DNA of 64,000 bases from Sindora glabra. Taxonomy: Eukaryota > Streptophyta > Magnoliopsida > Fabales > Fabaceae. Below, piece by piece: positions 11,734-25,135 of this stretch (within the stretch, counting starts at the first letter, position 1; each line of letters begins with the position of its first letter). A program made the position numbers and the translations under genes. The stretch is taken from NCBI GenBank assembly GCA_020226215.1, contig CM035235.1, forward strand, positions 498,501 through 562,500, given 5' to 3'. The notes below the pieces were generated by a model, which was given only the letters and a program-made list of their open reading frames with translations, was not told where the DNA came from and did no database searches.

Positions 11734-14700
11734 TTGGCTAGTGAGATTGTGTTTATGAATACAATAATATATGATTTAAATATTTCTATTGAATTAATAT
11801 TATAAGGTAATAAGGTAATAATGACTAAACTTTACATGGCATATGTTATGTTTATTTTTTAAAAAGGTAGACTAATTTATAAATAATCTTTTTCCCTAGA
11901 GAAGGTATGAACATTCATTATCTTTGTTCATATGGATTATACAATAAAATAGATATTATATTTTAGTTTATTTTAGTTAATGTACATTACTTATGCTTAT
12001 CTATAGAGTTTTCTATTAAAACCCATTCTATTATTATTTTTGTTTCTTTTCATTAGCTACTATCTATTGGAATAAAAGTAGGCTCGCTTGAACATTTTGA
12101 CATTAAGGTGTGACACTAAATAGTTGGAATAGTTAGTGGTTCCTTTACTTATCCACTATATAGTAAATTTGCATCTTGTTGCATTTTATCATTAGAATTA
12201 CTTATTAACATTGAGGATTAGGGCATTGTAAAACGTTCTTATTAAAATTGCATTTTTATTTAGTAAGATTAAGAAGAGGTTGCTAAGAGTAACTTCTTAT
12301 GCCGATCACATGCCTTGGAATTAGGTCATGACAGTTTTCAAGACATATTCTTTTAATTACATAATTAGCAACTTTATTTAAATTCAAATTATTTAAGCAA
12401 GTGATTTTGCAAACATTAAGTTAGAGGTTAACAATGAATTCACATGTGACCATCTTATTAATGCATTAACTAAAATTATAATATATTTAAATGATCCACA
12501 TGGTGGATAAATAGGTCTATGTATCAACTTGAAGTCATTGAAAAAATGCTAGGAATTCAATCCTAATTTTAGCTTACGGTAACCTAATAATTAATTTGTT
12601 TTGAGAGTAACTAACATATGGGAATTTATTACATTGAAGAACCTTTCCAATTCTTTAATAGATGACCTCATAAATTTTTAATGATTTTTCACTTCATTTT
12701 TAAGTTATGATGGTCTAATCGATTATGCTAAATATTGCAAATATTTTGATTAGCGAACTTATGGTTCACTTTTTTTTTCAATTATCTTTATATATGTGCA
12801 ATATAGATCAATAGAAAATAATGTTAACTATTTTAATGCATTCTTTATACTTGAGACACCTATTATAATATAAAGATATTCAATACCTTATTGTCTCAAT
12901 ATGGTGTCTATTTCATCATATGTCTCTAAAATTTATAACTAAGTTTATTTAAGACTTAGTTGATAATAACATATCTTTAAGAACTATTTGCATTGTTTTT
13001 GGTAAAATAACATCACCCCTTCTAGATCCTTTAATCAACTTTCTATTATTAGATATTACATTAACATAATAAATGATTGAATCTTTATTCAAAAATAATC
13101 AAAAGAATCTATTACATTTAAATATGTTATGTCATAAAAATCATAGTTGAAGGCATCATTATTATAAACAAAATTTACCCTAACATTTTTCTTTTTCTCT
13201 TTAAGGGGCTTAATAAAATTCTATAAAATATTTGAACATATGATAGGTACGTAAGCAATAACCTTTCATATATACTTTTTGAACATTTTGATCCATCTTA
13301 TATTAGTTTTTTTTATTATTTTAATATATGCTTTATAAACATTCTAAATTTTTACTATATTGGTCAACTTTTATGTTCTATTATATTGGTCATTTTTCTT
13401 TATTATTCTCTTATTTTTAGTGCTAAGAAGTAATCTTGGGGTTGCTTGTAATTTTTTTTAATAACTGCCATGATTGGAAAAATTAATTTGATTTTCTTCG
13501 CATACATTGTTATGATTGCAATTTTTTGCCCACTTCTAAACTTTCTTTTTTATTGTTAATATAATCACTTTAGGGAATACAATAGAATTAGTGAGATAAG
13601 TTTTATTATTATTTTTCATAAAAAACCCATTATTTTTTCAACCATAATAAGGTGTAAATGAATAAAGAAACATGAAAATGGAAGGAAGAAAAAAATAAAC
13701 TAAGATTAAGTTTGGTAAAAAATAGACTAAAACCTTATAAAGAATGTATAGCAAGAAAGGAAAAGACCAAAATAAAAAAACAATCTTTCTCATTCAAATA
13801 ATATAAACTGTCTATAAATCAATTTCAAGTAAGAAATCTTAAAAGTTTAGTAGAGGGAATCTCTCATTTAAAATTAAGGACATAAGCTAATGCAAGATTT
13901 GGAAAAACCATTATACTAAAACATAACAAATTTTGGATTTTGATTTTTTTAAAAACAATGCTAAAATTAATTATAAAATTATCACAAATAGATTAACAAC
14001 CATAAGTTAAAAACCCTAAAAATTAACTTGATCGGGTCATAGTGCAATCCTCACCTAACATGGCAAAAGAATGTAAAATCTTGATTTGCATCAATTATGA
14101 ATAATCCAATGTTCAATGATATTATATTGATACTAGGAAAAAATGGCAAGTAATAAAAAGATTATCATAATTCTTAAATTATAAATTATCATAATTCTTG
14201 AAGCGTTGAATTCTATGATTATAATGAAAGAAAATAAAAGTAAAATATTAAAATTATTACTTATTAAAATCATTATTTAAAAATAAAAGGTACAAATAAG
14301 TACCTTGAGCCAAAGGAAATAATCTTACAACGATTAATTTAGTGGGGATATTCTTAACTTAGAATTTTGGACCATGATAGTAAGTACATACAAGGAAAAT
14401 GTTTTTGATATCATACATGGAGAAGGAATTAGATGATCACTAGCATTTGCCTTGAAACTATCTTCCTTTGATCCTCATATTAATTTAATATGGAATATGT
14501 AGTGTAAAGCCAACAAGTTAAGGGAAAGCATGGTTAGTTATCCCTTTTCCATTTTTATCAATATGATCCTTTTATGAATAGTGTGTTATCAAATTGTCTG
14601 TAATTTAATTGGCATTTTCGCACGTACTAGAGAATACATGTAAAAAGGCATACCCTAATTAATTTTCATCAAAGGAAGATTGGATTAGATATCTTAAGAC

Positions 14701-14867
14701 ACAAAGCAATCAAGATAACAAATATATACACAAAAAAAATTAGAAATTAAGAATAAAAAATTCAAATTGAGAAGAATTTTTGATAACATGTTATAGAAAT
14801 AAAATTAGGATGGCAAAAAATTAAAGGAAGAGACCTTCATATAATACATACATACATACATACATAC

Positions 14868-14927
<60 letters not shown>

Positions 14928-15400
14928 ATATATATAGACACACACACACACACACATAAAGCGTTAATTGGTAAATATCATTAATTGACATTTATCTCTA
15001 ATTGATTATAATAAAAGATTAAGTAAATTTTAATTATAATAACTAATTAATAAAATGAATATATTTCATGAATATCTATATAAATAAATATTTATTATAA
15101 TATAGATTGAATTAAATATCATTGTTACGAAAATTATAGGACTTGTCATTCAAGAAAATCCAAAGACAAGGATCCATTTACTTATTGCTTTTTAAAATAT
15201 TTTTTTAAATTGAAAATTTATTTGAAAAATTATTTTTAAAATCTTTTTTTAAAAATTATAATTTCATATATATAACTCAAAAATAAAAAAATAAAATTAA
15301 GTTTTGGATTTTTATAATTTTTTTAAAATTTTGTAATTAAGTGAAACATTTTCTTATTTGCTTATTCAAGTATCATTTATTCTTATTTTCTAAAATTTAA
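11734..15400. other. AT-rich intergenic DNA upstream of TFIIA
   Basis: No gene, RNA or bounded transposon is supported apart from the compound microsatellite at 14845-14956. Composition becomes extremely A/T-rich from 14,970 to 15,400, immediately before the TFIIA promoter. Confidence 0.5.
14845..14956. repeat. Compound microsatellite (TACA)n(TA)n(TATG)n(TA)n(CA)n
   Basis: A run of TACATACA units passes into about 20 TA dinucleotides, then GTAT units, another TA run and finally a CA run. It is expected to be highly polymorphic and could extrude a cruciform in its self-complementary TA core. Confidence 0.9.
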
Positions 15401-15485
15401 AAATAATTTTTGAAAACAAATGAAGAATTTAATAAAAAATAAAACATATCCAAATTTCTCTTTGAGAGAATCGCTATTGTTATGT

Positions 15486-15946
15486 TGGGCTATAAGCCCG
15501 TTTTTAAGGCCCATTGATCTAGTGCGGTCATTGAATGGCTCATCATTTAAGGGAAAAAAAACAGGCGGTGGGCCGATGGCTTCCAGCGTTAGAATTTCAG
15601 CAGAGGCGGCATATGCTCCAGCTATTACAAGAAAGATCAGAATCGGGCAGATTTCGACACGTGGACCCATGCTTATAATCGGATGCAAACCTATTTATAT
15701 TCCACTCTTTATTCTCTGTTTCTGGTCCGCCTCATACCCCTCTCGTCCCTCTGTCTCTCTCTATCCGCCGTTTTCCTCAGCTCCCTCACTTTACAGCCTT
15801 AGAAACCCTAGACCCAATTTTCCATTTTCCATGCTTCTTCTCCATCTCTTCTACTGAGGTTTCTCCTCCCCTTTTGCGCGAAACCTTTCGAAATCGGTGG
15901 CCACAGAGGATAATTGGAGATATTCGGAGCTTGGAACAATTTGAAG
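15486..15946 (+). promoter_or_regulatory. TFIIA promoter and 5' leader: site II motifs and telo-box
   Basis: Site II-type motifs bound by TCP factors are seen as TGGGCT (15486-15491), GGCCCA (15508-15513) and TGGGCC (15569-15574). A telo-box AAACCCTA lies at 15803-15810. This pair of motifs is typical of plant promoters for translation, ribosome and other housekeeping genes. A pyrimidine-rich patch (about 15740-15790) and absence of a convincing TATA box fit a broadly expressed gene. The transcription start cannot be placed from sequence alone. Confidence 0.65.
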
Positions 15947-18900
15947 ATGGCGGCTTCCACCACGAGCCAGGTATATATTAATGTTATCGAGGATGTTATG
16001 GCGAAAATCCGTGACGAGTTCACCAATAACGGTGGTCCTGGTGAAGAGGTTCTCAAGGAGCTTCAAGCTGTAATTTCTCCTCCACTATCTTTAATTTGAA
16101 TAATTATCTCTCTCTCTCTCTGTGTATTGATAGTATTTTGTGTTTCTTTTTATAAAAATATACATGGATTTGATGTGGATGATATTTTATATGTCAGTTG
16201 ATTGATTTAGGGCTTGGATCCGATCACAGCTTCTCTTTTTAATTCACGGGTTCTATATTTTGATCGAACCCTTATCTTGTTCTTATAATTCTTTTCTCTT
16301 AGATGTGGGAAACAAAGATGATCCAAGCTGGTGTTGTCCTCGGTTCCATTGAAAGGTCGACTGCAGGTAAGCCAACACCTGGTGGTCCAATCACTCCTGT
16401 TCACGATCTGAATGTGCCATATGAGGGGACTGAGGAGTATGAAACGCCCACAGCTGAGATACTTTTTCCTCCCGTGAGTAATGGCCTGTATCTATAAATT
16501 TATAATCAGTCCCTTTTGAATTAGTTCAGTAATTATAAAAGTTAATATATTGAATTGTTAATATGGGATTTTGAATATGTAGACGCCATTACAAACTCCA
16601 ATTCAAACCCCATTACCTGGAACTGTTGATAACTCAATGTACAACATTCCTACTGGACCTAGCGATTATCCCTCCTCTGGAAATGATACCGGAGGTAATA
16701 GTGAGACAAAAGGTGGAAGACCCGGTCCATATGTGGTAAGCTTTGTGATTAGATCATGGGTTAATATTTCATCTTTCCACATCAAATCATGTGCCTGCCA
16801 CTTTTTAGTTTCTCAATTGCGATTTGCTTGGTTGATAGACTTTTCTGTTTAAGTCAAATTTTGTCCATATTATCTTGTTACAGCCACCCTCTTCTTCCTG
16901 GATGAACCAGAGGCCTTCACTTGATGTCAATGTTGGTAAGTCTTATTTTAACTTTGAAGTAGAAAATAATGTTTGTAATGATGGCCTTGTAGTAACGTTG
17001 GTTTGTTTTACTTTAGCTTATGTGGAAGGGCGGGATGAGGCGGACAGAGGAAATTCTAATCAACCTCTGACGCAGGTAAGCAAGTTGGTCATATACTTTA
17101 GAAGAATGTCTCTTACGTATTTTGAAGTCACACAATGGAAGAGCTCTTGGTACAATGAGATTGTGAGGATAGTGGGGCAAAATCTTCTGCCTGCCCATTG
17201 ATTATTCTCACTAGCATTCTTTTGCTGCGCACTCAAACAGCCGTAGAAATAAACTCTCTCTCTCTCTCTCTTCTTTTTTCTTTTTTATTTTTTTTTCCCT
17301 TTTCACATTATTCGAATGCTTTTCACTTGAATGTTTACTCCTTCTCCAAAGGGTTACATAGTATCTGCATCACATTTAGATATCATTGATATTTGAAAAG
17401 CCACAGGACTTCTTCACAATGTCTTCGGGAAAGCGGAAACGTGATGATTTTGCCTCACAATATAATGCTAGTGGATATATACCTCAGCAAGATGGAGCTG
17501 GAGGTGCAGCATCTGGAGTTTTTCAAATTGAGGTATGGCCTATCTTCCTATCAGCAAATTTCACTTGGGGCATTTTTAAGATTATTATTGATCAGCTCAA
17601 TGCCTGTGTATTATTAGCTATTAGTTTCATAAGGATTTTGGTGGCAAATATTCATCATGATCATCATCATATCTTTATCTTTGTTGTAAAGGTGTTTTTG
17701 TTTAGAGTTCATGGGAGCTATATGAGATTATAATTTTCTACAATCCTACTATGTATTTTTTAAATAATTCATTATCATTATGAGATTATAATTTTCTACG
17801 ATCCTACTGGCAGAACTGTTATTCTGAAATTATTTCAAGCCATCCTGCCTCCACTTTCAGCCTATTTTACTGTGTTAGAAGTGTCACCACTTCATTGGAA
17901 CCTTAAATCTGATGTTTTCAATTTTTATCATATGATTTTGAAGGTTACATGTCATCACCTTTGGAATGATTCTGCAGCTTTGATTGATATACACGTTTAT
18001 GGGTTACTAATCATTGATCCCTGCCCCTTTTCTAATTATTAGATTGTGTTTAATATTTGTCACTTGTTTAGTTATTAGATTATGTCTTTAATATGTAGGA
18101 CATAATTTTTAGGCCATTCTAGTACTTTATGATAAGGTTGTCTCTTGTACAGATCATACTGTTGGTCTCCTTATGCGTGTATCTTTTATTCGTAATTTGA
18201 TTACTATTTGTTTCAAGGGCTTGATTAGTCAATTATTTTTGCCACTTTCATATTTTTTAATATACTGTAATGACCTGGCATTATCTGAAATATTATATAT
18301 TGTCTCAATCAAGGTTGTCAAACTTGCAATCCTACCTAGGATTGTAATGGGATCGTAGATCCCACCCTTAACACGAATTTTATACATCTGATGAATTTTC
18401 ATATAATTAGAATTCATAACTCGAAAATTTATAAATTCACATAAACTATGAGTTAAAAAACACATTGGCAACAATTAAACAGGGAGATTGTCCCCATTTA
18501 TGGTTTTATCACAATATTTGCATAGAAGGAAGCTATAAAATAAGTAAATAATTGAACAAAATCCAAAAATGGAGTTTATTTATCAGAATTTCAAAATAAG
18601 AAGGTGGAAGTTACATTTTAAATCTTTGATTGAGGTTTGCAATCACAGGAGCTTGGAGAATGGTCAATTGTAGTACACCAGTTTCAATATGCAACAACAG
18701 AAAAGTAGTTGTGTGCAAAAAGGTGGGAAAAGAAGTGCAAGAGTAGAGGAATCATGAATATGAATTTCAAGTAGAAAGAAAACCTCGAAGATGAGGAAGA
18801 ATAATGGTGAAGCACATTAAAGAGAGATCAAGAAGTAGATGAATATTAGGGATTTCATTTTTTAACTAAAAACATAAAAAAAAGCTGGTTGAAAATGTAA

Positions 18901-21052
18901 AAAACCCAGCAGTCCCACCTTCAAGCTAGGATCATGCAGTTTGGTAGGATTATGCAACCCCACCAATTACACTGATCCTACTCAGTGAGCATGCCGATTC
19001 CACAAAGGAGAGAGTTTGCAAGCGATTCAGTGCAGAAGGGAAGGGTGGGATTGTAGATTTGTGTGATCCTAAGAGTTAATTGGTGATTCTGATAGCATTG
19101 GTCTCAACAATCTATATTTGAAACCATTATTTTGCACTTCTGCAGACAAGGCATTAAATATTTGTTCACATGGATGGGTCAAACATCATGATCTTCAATC
19201 TTCTGTCCAATCCCACTGTTGTGGGTAATTTGGGTTTCTCTGGCATGCATGCTTTTGTCTATAAATAATTGCTGGTTTGTTGATTTTTGTGTGTTTGAGA
19301 GGAAGATATATGGTATATCCAGCCACTGAACAATTTAGTGAAAATCTTTTAGGTATCTGGAGGGAGAATCTCAGTTGATACGCATCATTCTGCTCCTAAA
19401 GGAAAGTTTTCAGCATATTTAGAGAGACCAGCTTCTAGGATTCCTCAACTTGATGGACCAATTCCTTATGATGATGAGGTGCTCTCTACCCCAAATGTGA
19501 GTAGTTACATATCTTCTTCCTGTACAATACAAGCTTCCATGTTGTAATGAATATTAGGCTATTTTATCTTTCGCGCAATTTGCAGATATGGATTATTCTG
19601 CATTTTTTCATGTTTCCCCTTCGTATTTATTTATTCTTATGGTCTCTATTTTGGTCACTTTTTTCATTCCAACATTATAGTAAATAGGGGCTTCATAATC
19701 CTTTACTCATCATTGTGAACTAAAGTACTTTGTAGCTACGTAGAAATAGATAGCATGTTAAGTAATTAATGCATTGATATAGGTGTCTCCAATTCTTTAG
19801 TGCTTGCTTTTTCAAGTGTCATTGATATTGGTGTCTCGAAGATTTTATTAATTAACATACCCTCTCCAAAGGAAGCCCTTTGGGCTTATAGATGGACAAA
19901 ACATAAACATACTGAGAATTATTAGAATCCTTTTCAAATTTGGGTGACAGGAAATTGAATCCGTTGGCCATTTGGTCACAAGAGGTTATGATACATGTCA
20001 AGTGTTAGTTGTTTCCAAAAGCTTAGGCTATTAGGAGAAAGCCCAAAATGGTTTTATTAGTTAACAATTCAAAGTTATAACAGATGTCTTCTCTTCATGA
20101 GGCCAGTTTCATGAATAGGAATCTGCTCTAGCTGCTTGCTGAGCTGTTAGATGACTGAGTGATCAAGACTTGGTCCAAGTGTTGGTTGTTTGTTTTATTT
20201 TTTTGATTGTCCATTTATTCTGTGTAACTCCTCTCATCTCTCATTTCCCCCAAAAAATGTGCATTCATTGTGCTTGCAACACCCACACCCCCCAAAATGA
20301 CACACGTTTGCTTGAGATTTGACGGTTTTCTCAAGACCCTAAACCACTTTTGTTGTATAATATTCCCGGTTTTTTGTATTTGGCAGATATACAATTATGG
20401 AGGAGTCTTCAGTGAAGACTACAATATTGCAAATACACCAGCTCCTCCGGGTAAATCATGTACATTGATGAGTTGTTTATGTTGCAACTGAAAATCCATG
20501 CAGTTTCATGTGTGGTTAATGATGCTTGATTTCGGTTCTTAAAATTAGAAGTACCAGCCAGCACACCTGCTCTCGTTGCTCAAAATGAGGCTGAAGATGA
20601 AGATGATGACAATGACGAGCCATCACTAAATGAAGATGATGATGATGATGATTTGGATGATGTTGATCAGGGGGAGGATCAAAATACACAGCATCTAGTC
20701 TTGGCCCAGTTTGACAAAGTATTAACTCAAGTCTGAATGTCGTACATTGATGGACTTTGAGTGCTATAGTAGTATGATGTAGGTAATGGTTTGATGTTGG
20801 ATAATCATTTATTCAGACCAATAATTTTTTACTAATGTGATGTAGGTGACACGCACCAAGAGTAGGTGGAAGTGTACACTAAAGGATGGCATCATGCACA
20901 TAAACAATAAGGACATTCTCTTCAATAAGGCAAGCTGCTTAGAAAATGAATAATGATCTTCTTTCACCCTTTCAGCTCTCAGTTTATGAAATTGTTTAAA
21001 ATAATGTTTTATTATTCTATCTTTGCAGGCAACAGGAGAATTTGAATTCTGA
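15947..21052 (+). CDS. TFIIA-L: Transcription initiation factor IIA large (alpha/beta) subunit
   Basis: TFIIA binds TBP-TATA complexes and stabilises RNA polymerase II pre-initiation complexes in the nucleus; this gene encodes the alpha/beta precursor. Coding exons: 15947-16069, 16303-16473, 16583-16735, 16884-16935, 17017-17075, 17407-17532, 19353-19496, 20387-20450, 20549-20718, 20846-20929, 21029-21052. They sum to 1170 nt in one open frame, 389 aa, close to the usual plant length (about 375). Residues ~1-57 form the conserved N-terminal helical domain (starts MAASTTSQVYINVIEDV, includes MWETKM). The middle is Pro/Thr/Ser-rich, with a basic GKRKRDDF patch and a QLDG motif (260-263). An acidic Asp/Glu run covers ~311-341, and the C-terminal beta-barrel half (342-389) ends in TGEFEF. 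All introns are GT-AG except the last (20930-21028), which is GC-AG. Intron 6 (1820 bp) holds a MITE. I chose this start because it matches the family N terminus and follows an untranslated leader with a telo-box. No defects are seen. Confidence 0.96.
18310..19100. mobile_element. hAT-like MITE inside TFIIA intron 6
   Basis: The left end begins CAAGGTTGTCAAA and the reverse complement of the right end begins CAATGCTATCAGA, agreeing at 9 of 13 positions. Flanks are GTCTCAAT (18302-18309) and GTCTCAAC (19101-19108), an 8-bp duplication with one mismatch. Subterminal runs of CCTA/GGAT words recur inside. There is no transposase. The host intron's splice sites are 780 bp and 250 bp away, so splicing need not be affected. 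Confidence 0.6.
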
Positions 21053-22440
21053 TTCTATTGAGAATTAATTGCCATTTAGTGCTAGTGCTTTAGTGAAGCA
21101 GAATTCAGAGTTATCATTGCGTGTTTCGTAATCTTTCTTTGTTGTAATTATTAAGTGAAAGCTTGAGGAAGAGAGATATCCTTATATATTTTCGAGACTG
21201 TTATTGATGTTGGCTTCTGCTGGCAAACCGTAGTCATCCATGTGCTCTTAAGATTAATGTCTATTTTGAGCAATCATTTGAATATGGCTTTCTTTGTACA
21301 ACCAGGAAGTAGAAGAATATTGGTGTGTACGTTTTCCTTGTTAGCATCTGAAATTGTTTGAGGCCCGATGGCACTCGACTGCCCCAAGTTGTGGTGAGGA
21401 TGGGTCCAGAATGTATATAGCTGGAGGAGTTGGAGGTCCAATTGATAGTTAAGATACTATAAAGGAGTTTATTACGAATTTCAAAAATATTCTACTAAAA
21501 ATTTAAAGAAATTTCAAGTTGTTGTGCCCTGGCCGCAAGAGATTGTCCCGAGTTATGGTTAATAAATAAAGAGACTGCGATTAAGTTAAGATTCAAATTC
21601 TCATGGTGTGGATTGGTTTATCGATCCTTCGGTTGGGACATACTGAGTTAATTACATCCGACCAGTACCAACAGCTCTGGGATGGTGGGATGATGTGCAT
21701 TTGAACTATGTTTGTTACCGTTCTTGGTTTGTTATCCAGCCGAGTGTTCTGCTGGTGGTGCTAAACCCAATGACGGTGTTCCTTCAATATTTCCTTGAAA
21801 AAACAGAGGTAGTGCCAAGTCGTGAAAAAAAAATGTCATTATCAAATATCAATAATTCATGTATTGGGGTTTTTCTTTTTTTTTTTTTTTTTGGGCAAAT
21901 ATCTATTTGGAGAAAGAAATTTGCGGAAAAAGATGAAAGTGAGTAGACTTTTCAAATTTTCTTTTATCTTTTGACCTCAATTATTGATAATCCATGATAT
22001 TAGAAGCGTTTCTCTTAAGAAAAAAAGAAAAAAAAATTCTTATGAATTCATTAAGAATGATTCTGATCTAGGTCATGGCCTCTTAGAAGTAAAAGGTGTT
22101 TTGATAGGATTTTGACGAACAGAAATAAATTGCAGCGGAAAATTTATATTTTATGCACCAACTCGTGTTTTATCGTAACTTTTCTAACTCTATATAAATG
22201 TACTTGTTTTTCACCTCCAATTGGATACTTTTTGGAACTTTCTTGTTTTACTTGGTTAGCAGCCGACACGTGCCCTGTAATGTAGATGTGGACTTTCACT
22301 TCATTTTTATGTGTGTTTAAATGACAATAAAAAATTAAGAATTTAATTTTTGGAAATGTGATATTATTATGTCTAATTCAATTAGGGGTATTTATAGAAA
22401 TATTATAATATTATATTTTAATTATTTTTAAAAATATTGT
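21053..22440. other. TFIIA 3' region and intergenic DNA
   Basis: The first few hundred bases should hold the TFIIA 3' untranslated region; no single polyadenylation signal stands out. About 21360-21790 has higher G+C than its surroundings and could be remnant coding sequence, but I do not recognise it. A T16 run lies near 21877. Confidence 0.4.
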
Positions 22441-22930
22441 TAGATTCCAAAAAAAGTACTCATTAAAAATTAAATAGTTAATGATAATAAATAGTAACAA
22501 TGATGATTAAGAGTGGTAGATGGTGGTTAATAATAATTATTAGTGATGAATGATAGGGGTGATGATTAATAAAATGACAGTTAATAGATAGTACTAAATA
22601 GTAATCATTAATAATAGATAATGGTTAATAGTAGTCATTAGAGAAAGTGTTAGTTGATGGTGGTAGATAGTAGTCAACGATAGGCAAGATAAATAATAAT
22701 CAATAATAGTAGATGATAATAAGTAATGATTATTAATAATGATCAATAGTGATTATCAATAATAAATAATAGTTGGCAATAATTATTATTGATAAGGGTG
22801 GTCAAAGATAATGAATGATGACTAATAATTATTGGTATAAAATGGTGTTAATAATGGTAGATGATGGCAAGTGGTAATTAACAATGATTAGTGTTAACAA
22901 AATAACATATTAAAGGTGATAAGACTTTAA
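22440..22930. repeat. Degenerate trinucleotide-like block (GRT/AAT words)
   Basis: The strand is built from loosely repeated TAATAGT, GATGGTGGT and GATAATAAT words with almost no other content. Similar blocks occur at 58140-58440, 60690-60900 (opposite strand) and 62200-63260. It is a decayed simple repeat or the interior of an old transposon. Confidence 0.65.
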
Positions 22931-24450
22931 TAAAAAGATAATTAAAATAGTTTATTTATAATATTAAAACATTCATAGGAAATGTAGGATACTCATCCCA
23001 CCTCCCAATAAGAATGTGAATATTTTCAATTTTTTTTAAATTTGAACTAAACATGAGAATATATCATTTTAAAAAATGTGAGAAAAATTTTATAAACTAA
23101 ACACTATCTATAAAGAAAGTAATTATATATTTCCAAAGGAAAAACAAAAAAATGCCTACTTTAAATTTGAGATAATTGGATTTTGTCCCTTTTAACTTTA
23201 AAAGTTTGAAAATCACCATTTAAACTATACAAAATTTAAAATTAACATTCACAATGAACTTAATTTACTATTTATCAAATGTTTTTTTATGATATTTTTA
23301 AACAAGAATTATAATATTATAATATATTAATTTTTCTTGTTATTTTTTCATAAATAATTTTTATATTTTTATTAATGGAAATTACATTAAATACATAGTT
23401 TTAATTAAATAATAAAAAATAATTTACAAAATTATATATGAAAAATACAAAAATAAATAAATATGCTATAATATTATAATTCTTGTTTAAAAAATTATTA
23501 AAAAATTATGTAATTTGATGAAATTATTAATTAAGTTGATAATGAGTATTAATTCCAAATTTGATGAAGTTTAAGAGAGTAATTTTTAAATTTTCAAAGT
23601 AAAAAAGAGAAAATTTTAATTACGTCAAAGTTGGAAAGAATATTCTATATTTTTTTTTTGTCTATTTCCAACTAGAAAGACATGATAGGCGTAAGAATTC
23701 TAATTAAAGGAGGGTGAAATTATAATGTATCATTGACATAGTAGTACATCAATGCATAACTAAGTTTTACTGCATATTAATTTTATTTTTTTTAAAAGTT
23801 AAATTTGATAAGTTATATAATAAATCAATAATCAAATTTAAAAGTATGTTGATGTGTCCTGCATTAATAGTGTACCGTAAAATTTCCACTTTTGCCTTTG
23901 ATTGATCAACTTGTAATTAATAATGACATCTGACTGTTGTTCTAAAAATGAAAGACTACCATGTTTTGGTAGAAGGGGACAAAGTTGTTATAGGCAAGAT
24001 TTACGAATAAAATTGTGTAATTTTATGAAAAAATTATAATATCTTATGAAAATATTACGAATTTTATATGAATAACTCTATCCATATAACTAATTATATC
24101 ATATAAAAAAAATACATACCATTATTCATATAAAACTTGTAATTTTTTTATATAAATTCATAACTTTATCCATAAAATTTACAAGAAGACATATTTACTC
24201 CACGCCTCCCGAGGCACAATAGACCAACCGCTCGGAAATAACCTCTGGTGATAGTTACTAATGCGAAATAACCTCTATTTGAAGATCCATTCCCTTTTCG
24301 TCCTTTCTCCACTCCTTATCACAGCCAACTGATTCATCTTATTTACCCTTTCGAGTTGGAGCCAAGAATATGATCAAGATCGTCATTCAAGACGTCACCT
24401 CACACATCATTCAACTTGGTTTAATTGCGCATCATTCGAAGTTGGTTTAA
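22931..24450. other. AT-rich intergenic DNA
   Basis: No gene or bounded element. About 23700-23890 contains a module (GTGTACC..AAAATTT next to TCAAATTTAAA) loosely like the repeats at 59.7-61.8 kb. At 24190-24440 G+C is higher and ACGT cores occur, without a recognisable gene. Confidence 0.35.
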
Positions 24451-24462
24451 TTGGATGGAATG

Positions 24463-25135
24463 AGATGGAATAAAGTAAAAATAAAAAAATAGAAGGCTAA
24501 AAAATTTATTTGATAGGCATAATAAAAGGGAATGTTTCATTTATAGAAAATAGTTATTTCATCAGATAATGAAATTATTATTTCATAATAAAAATAATGA
24601 AATAGATCATTTCATTGTTTATGAATAATCTTTTTATACTATTATTTCTCATTTTTATATATTTTAATATTATAATTCATTAATAACTAATAAATAATAT
24701 TGGTTTTTAATATTCTTGTTAAAATATTTTGTTAATTATATTTTTAATTATAAAATTTAAAATAGGATATTTCTATATCTCTTCTAAAAAAATTGTTTAT
24801 TCTAAAGATTTTATTCAATTAGAATTTTAAGTTAAATTTTTTGTAATTATAATTTTGATAATAAAATTTAAAATATAATAATTTTGTATTATTAATTATA
24901 TCATACATTTTTATTATATTAAATTATTTGATTGTATATTTATTATTTTTGTAATGAAAATATTATTATCATTACTTACTTTTTTTTTGCATTCCATTCC
25001 TTTATTATTTTGATATAATGAATGGAATGCTCAATCCAATTTTAATTATATCAAATATAATTATGAAATGATCATTTTATTTCATATCATTTTCATTTCA
25101 TTTCTTTTATTTTATTCTACCAAATGCAACATTAG
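24463..25135. mobile_element. MITE-like element, AATGGAATG family, copy 1
   Basis: Left sequence (GGATGGAATGAGATGGAATAA) and right sequence (TTTCATTTC...TTTTATTCTACC) are roughly inverted. The interior parallels 42885-43680, including a shared TGAAATRATTCATTTC-like palindrome, a TCTTTTT.ACTATT-like stretch and a right-hand ATGGAATG.TC/GCATT block. No coding sequence. Boundaries and superfamily (perhaps PIF/Harbinger) are uncertain. Confidence 0.5.

Noticed and set aside
15420..15857. 145-codon open frame overlapping the TFIIA leader
   Set aside because: It spans the promoter and 5' leader of TFIIA and has no recognisable domain; chance frame in a locally G+C-richer region.
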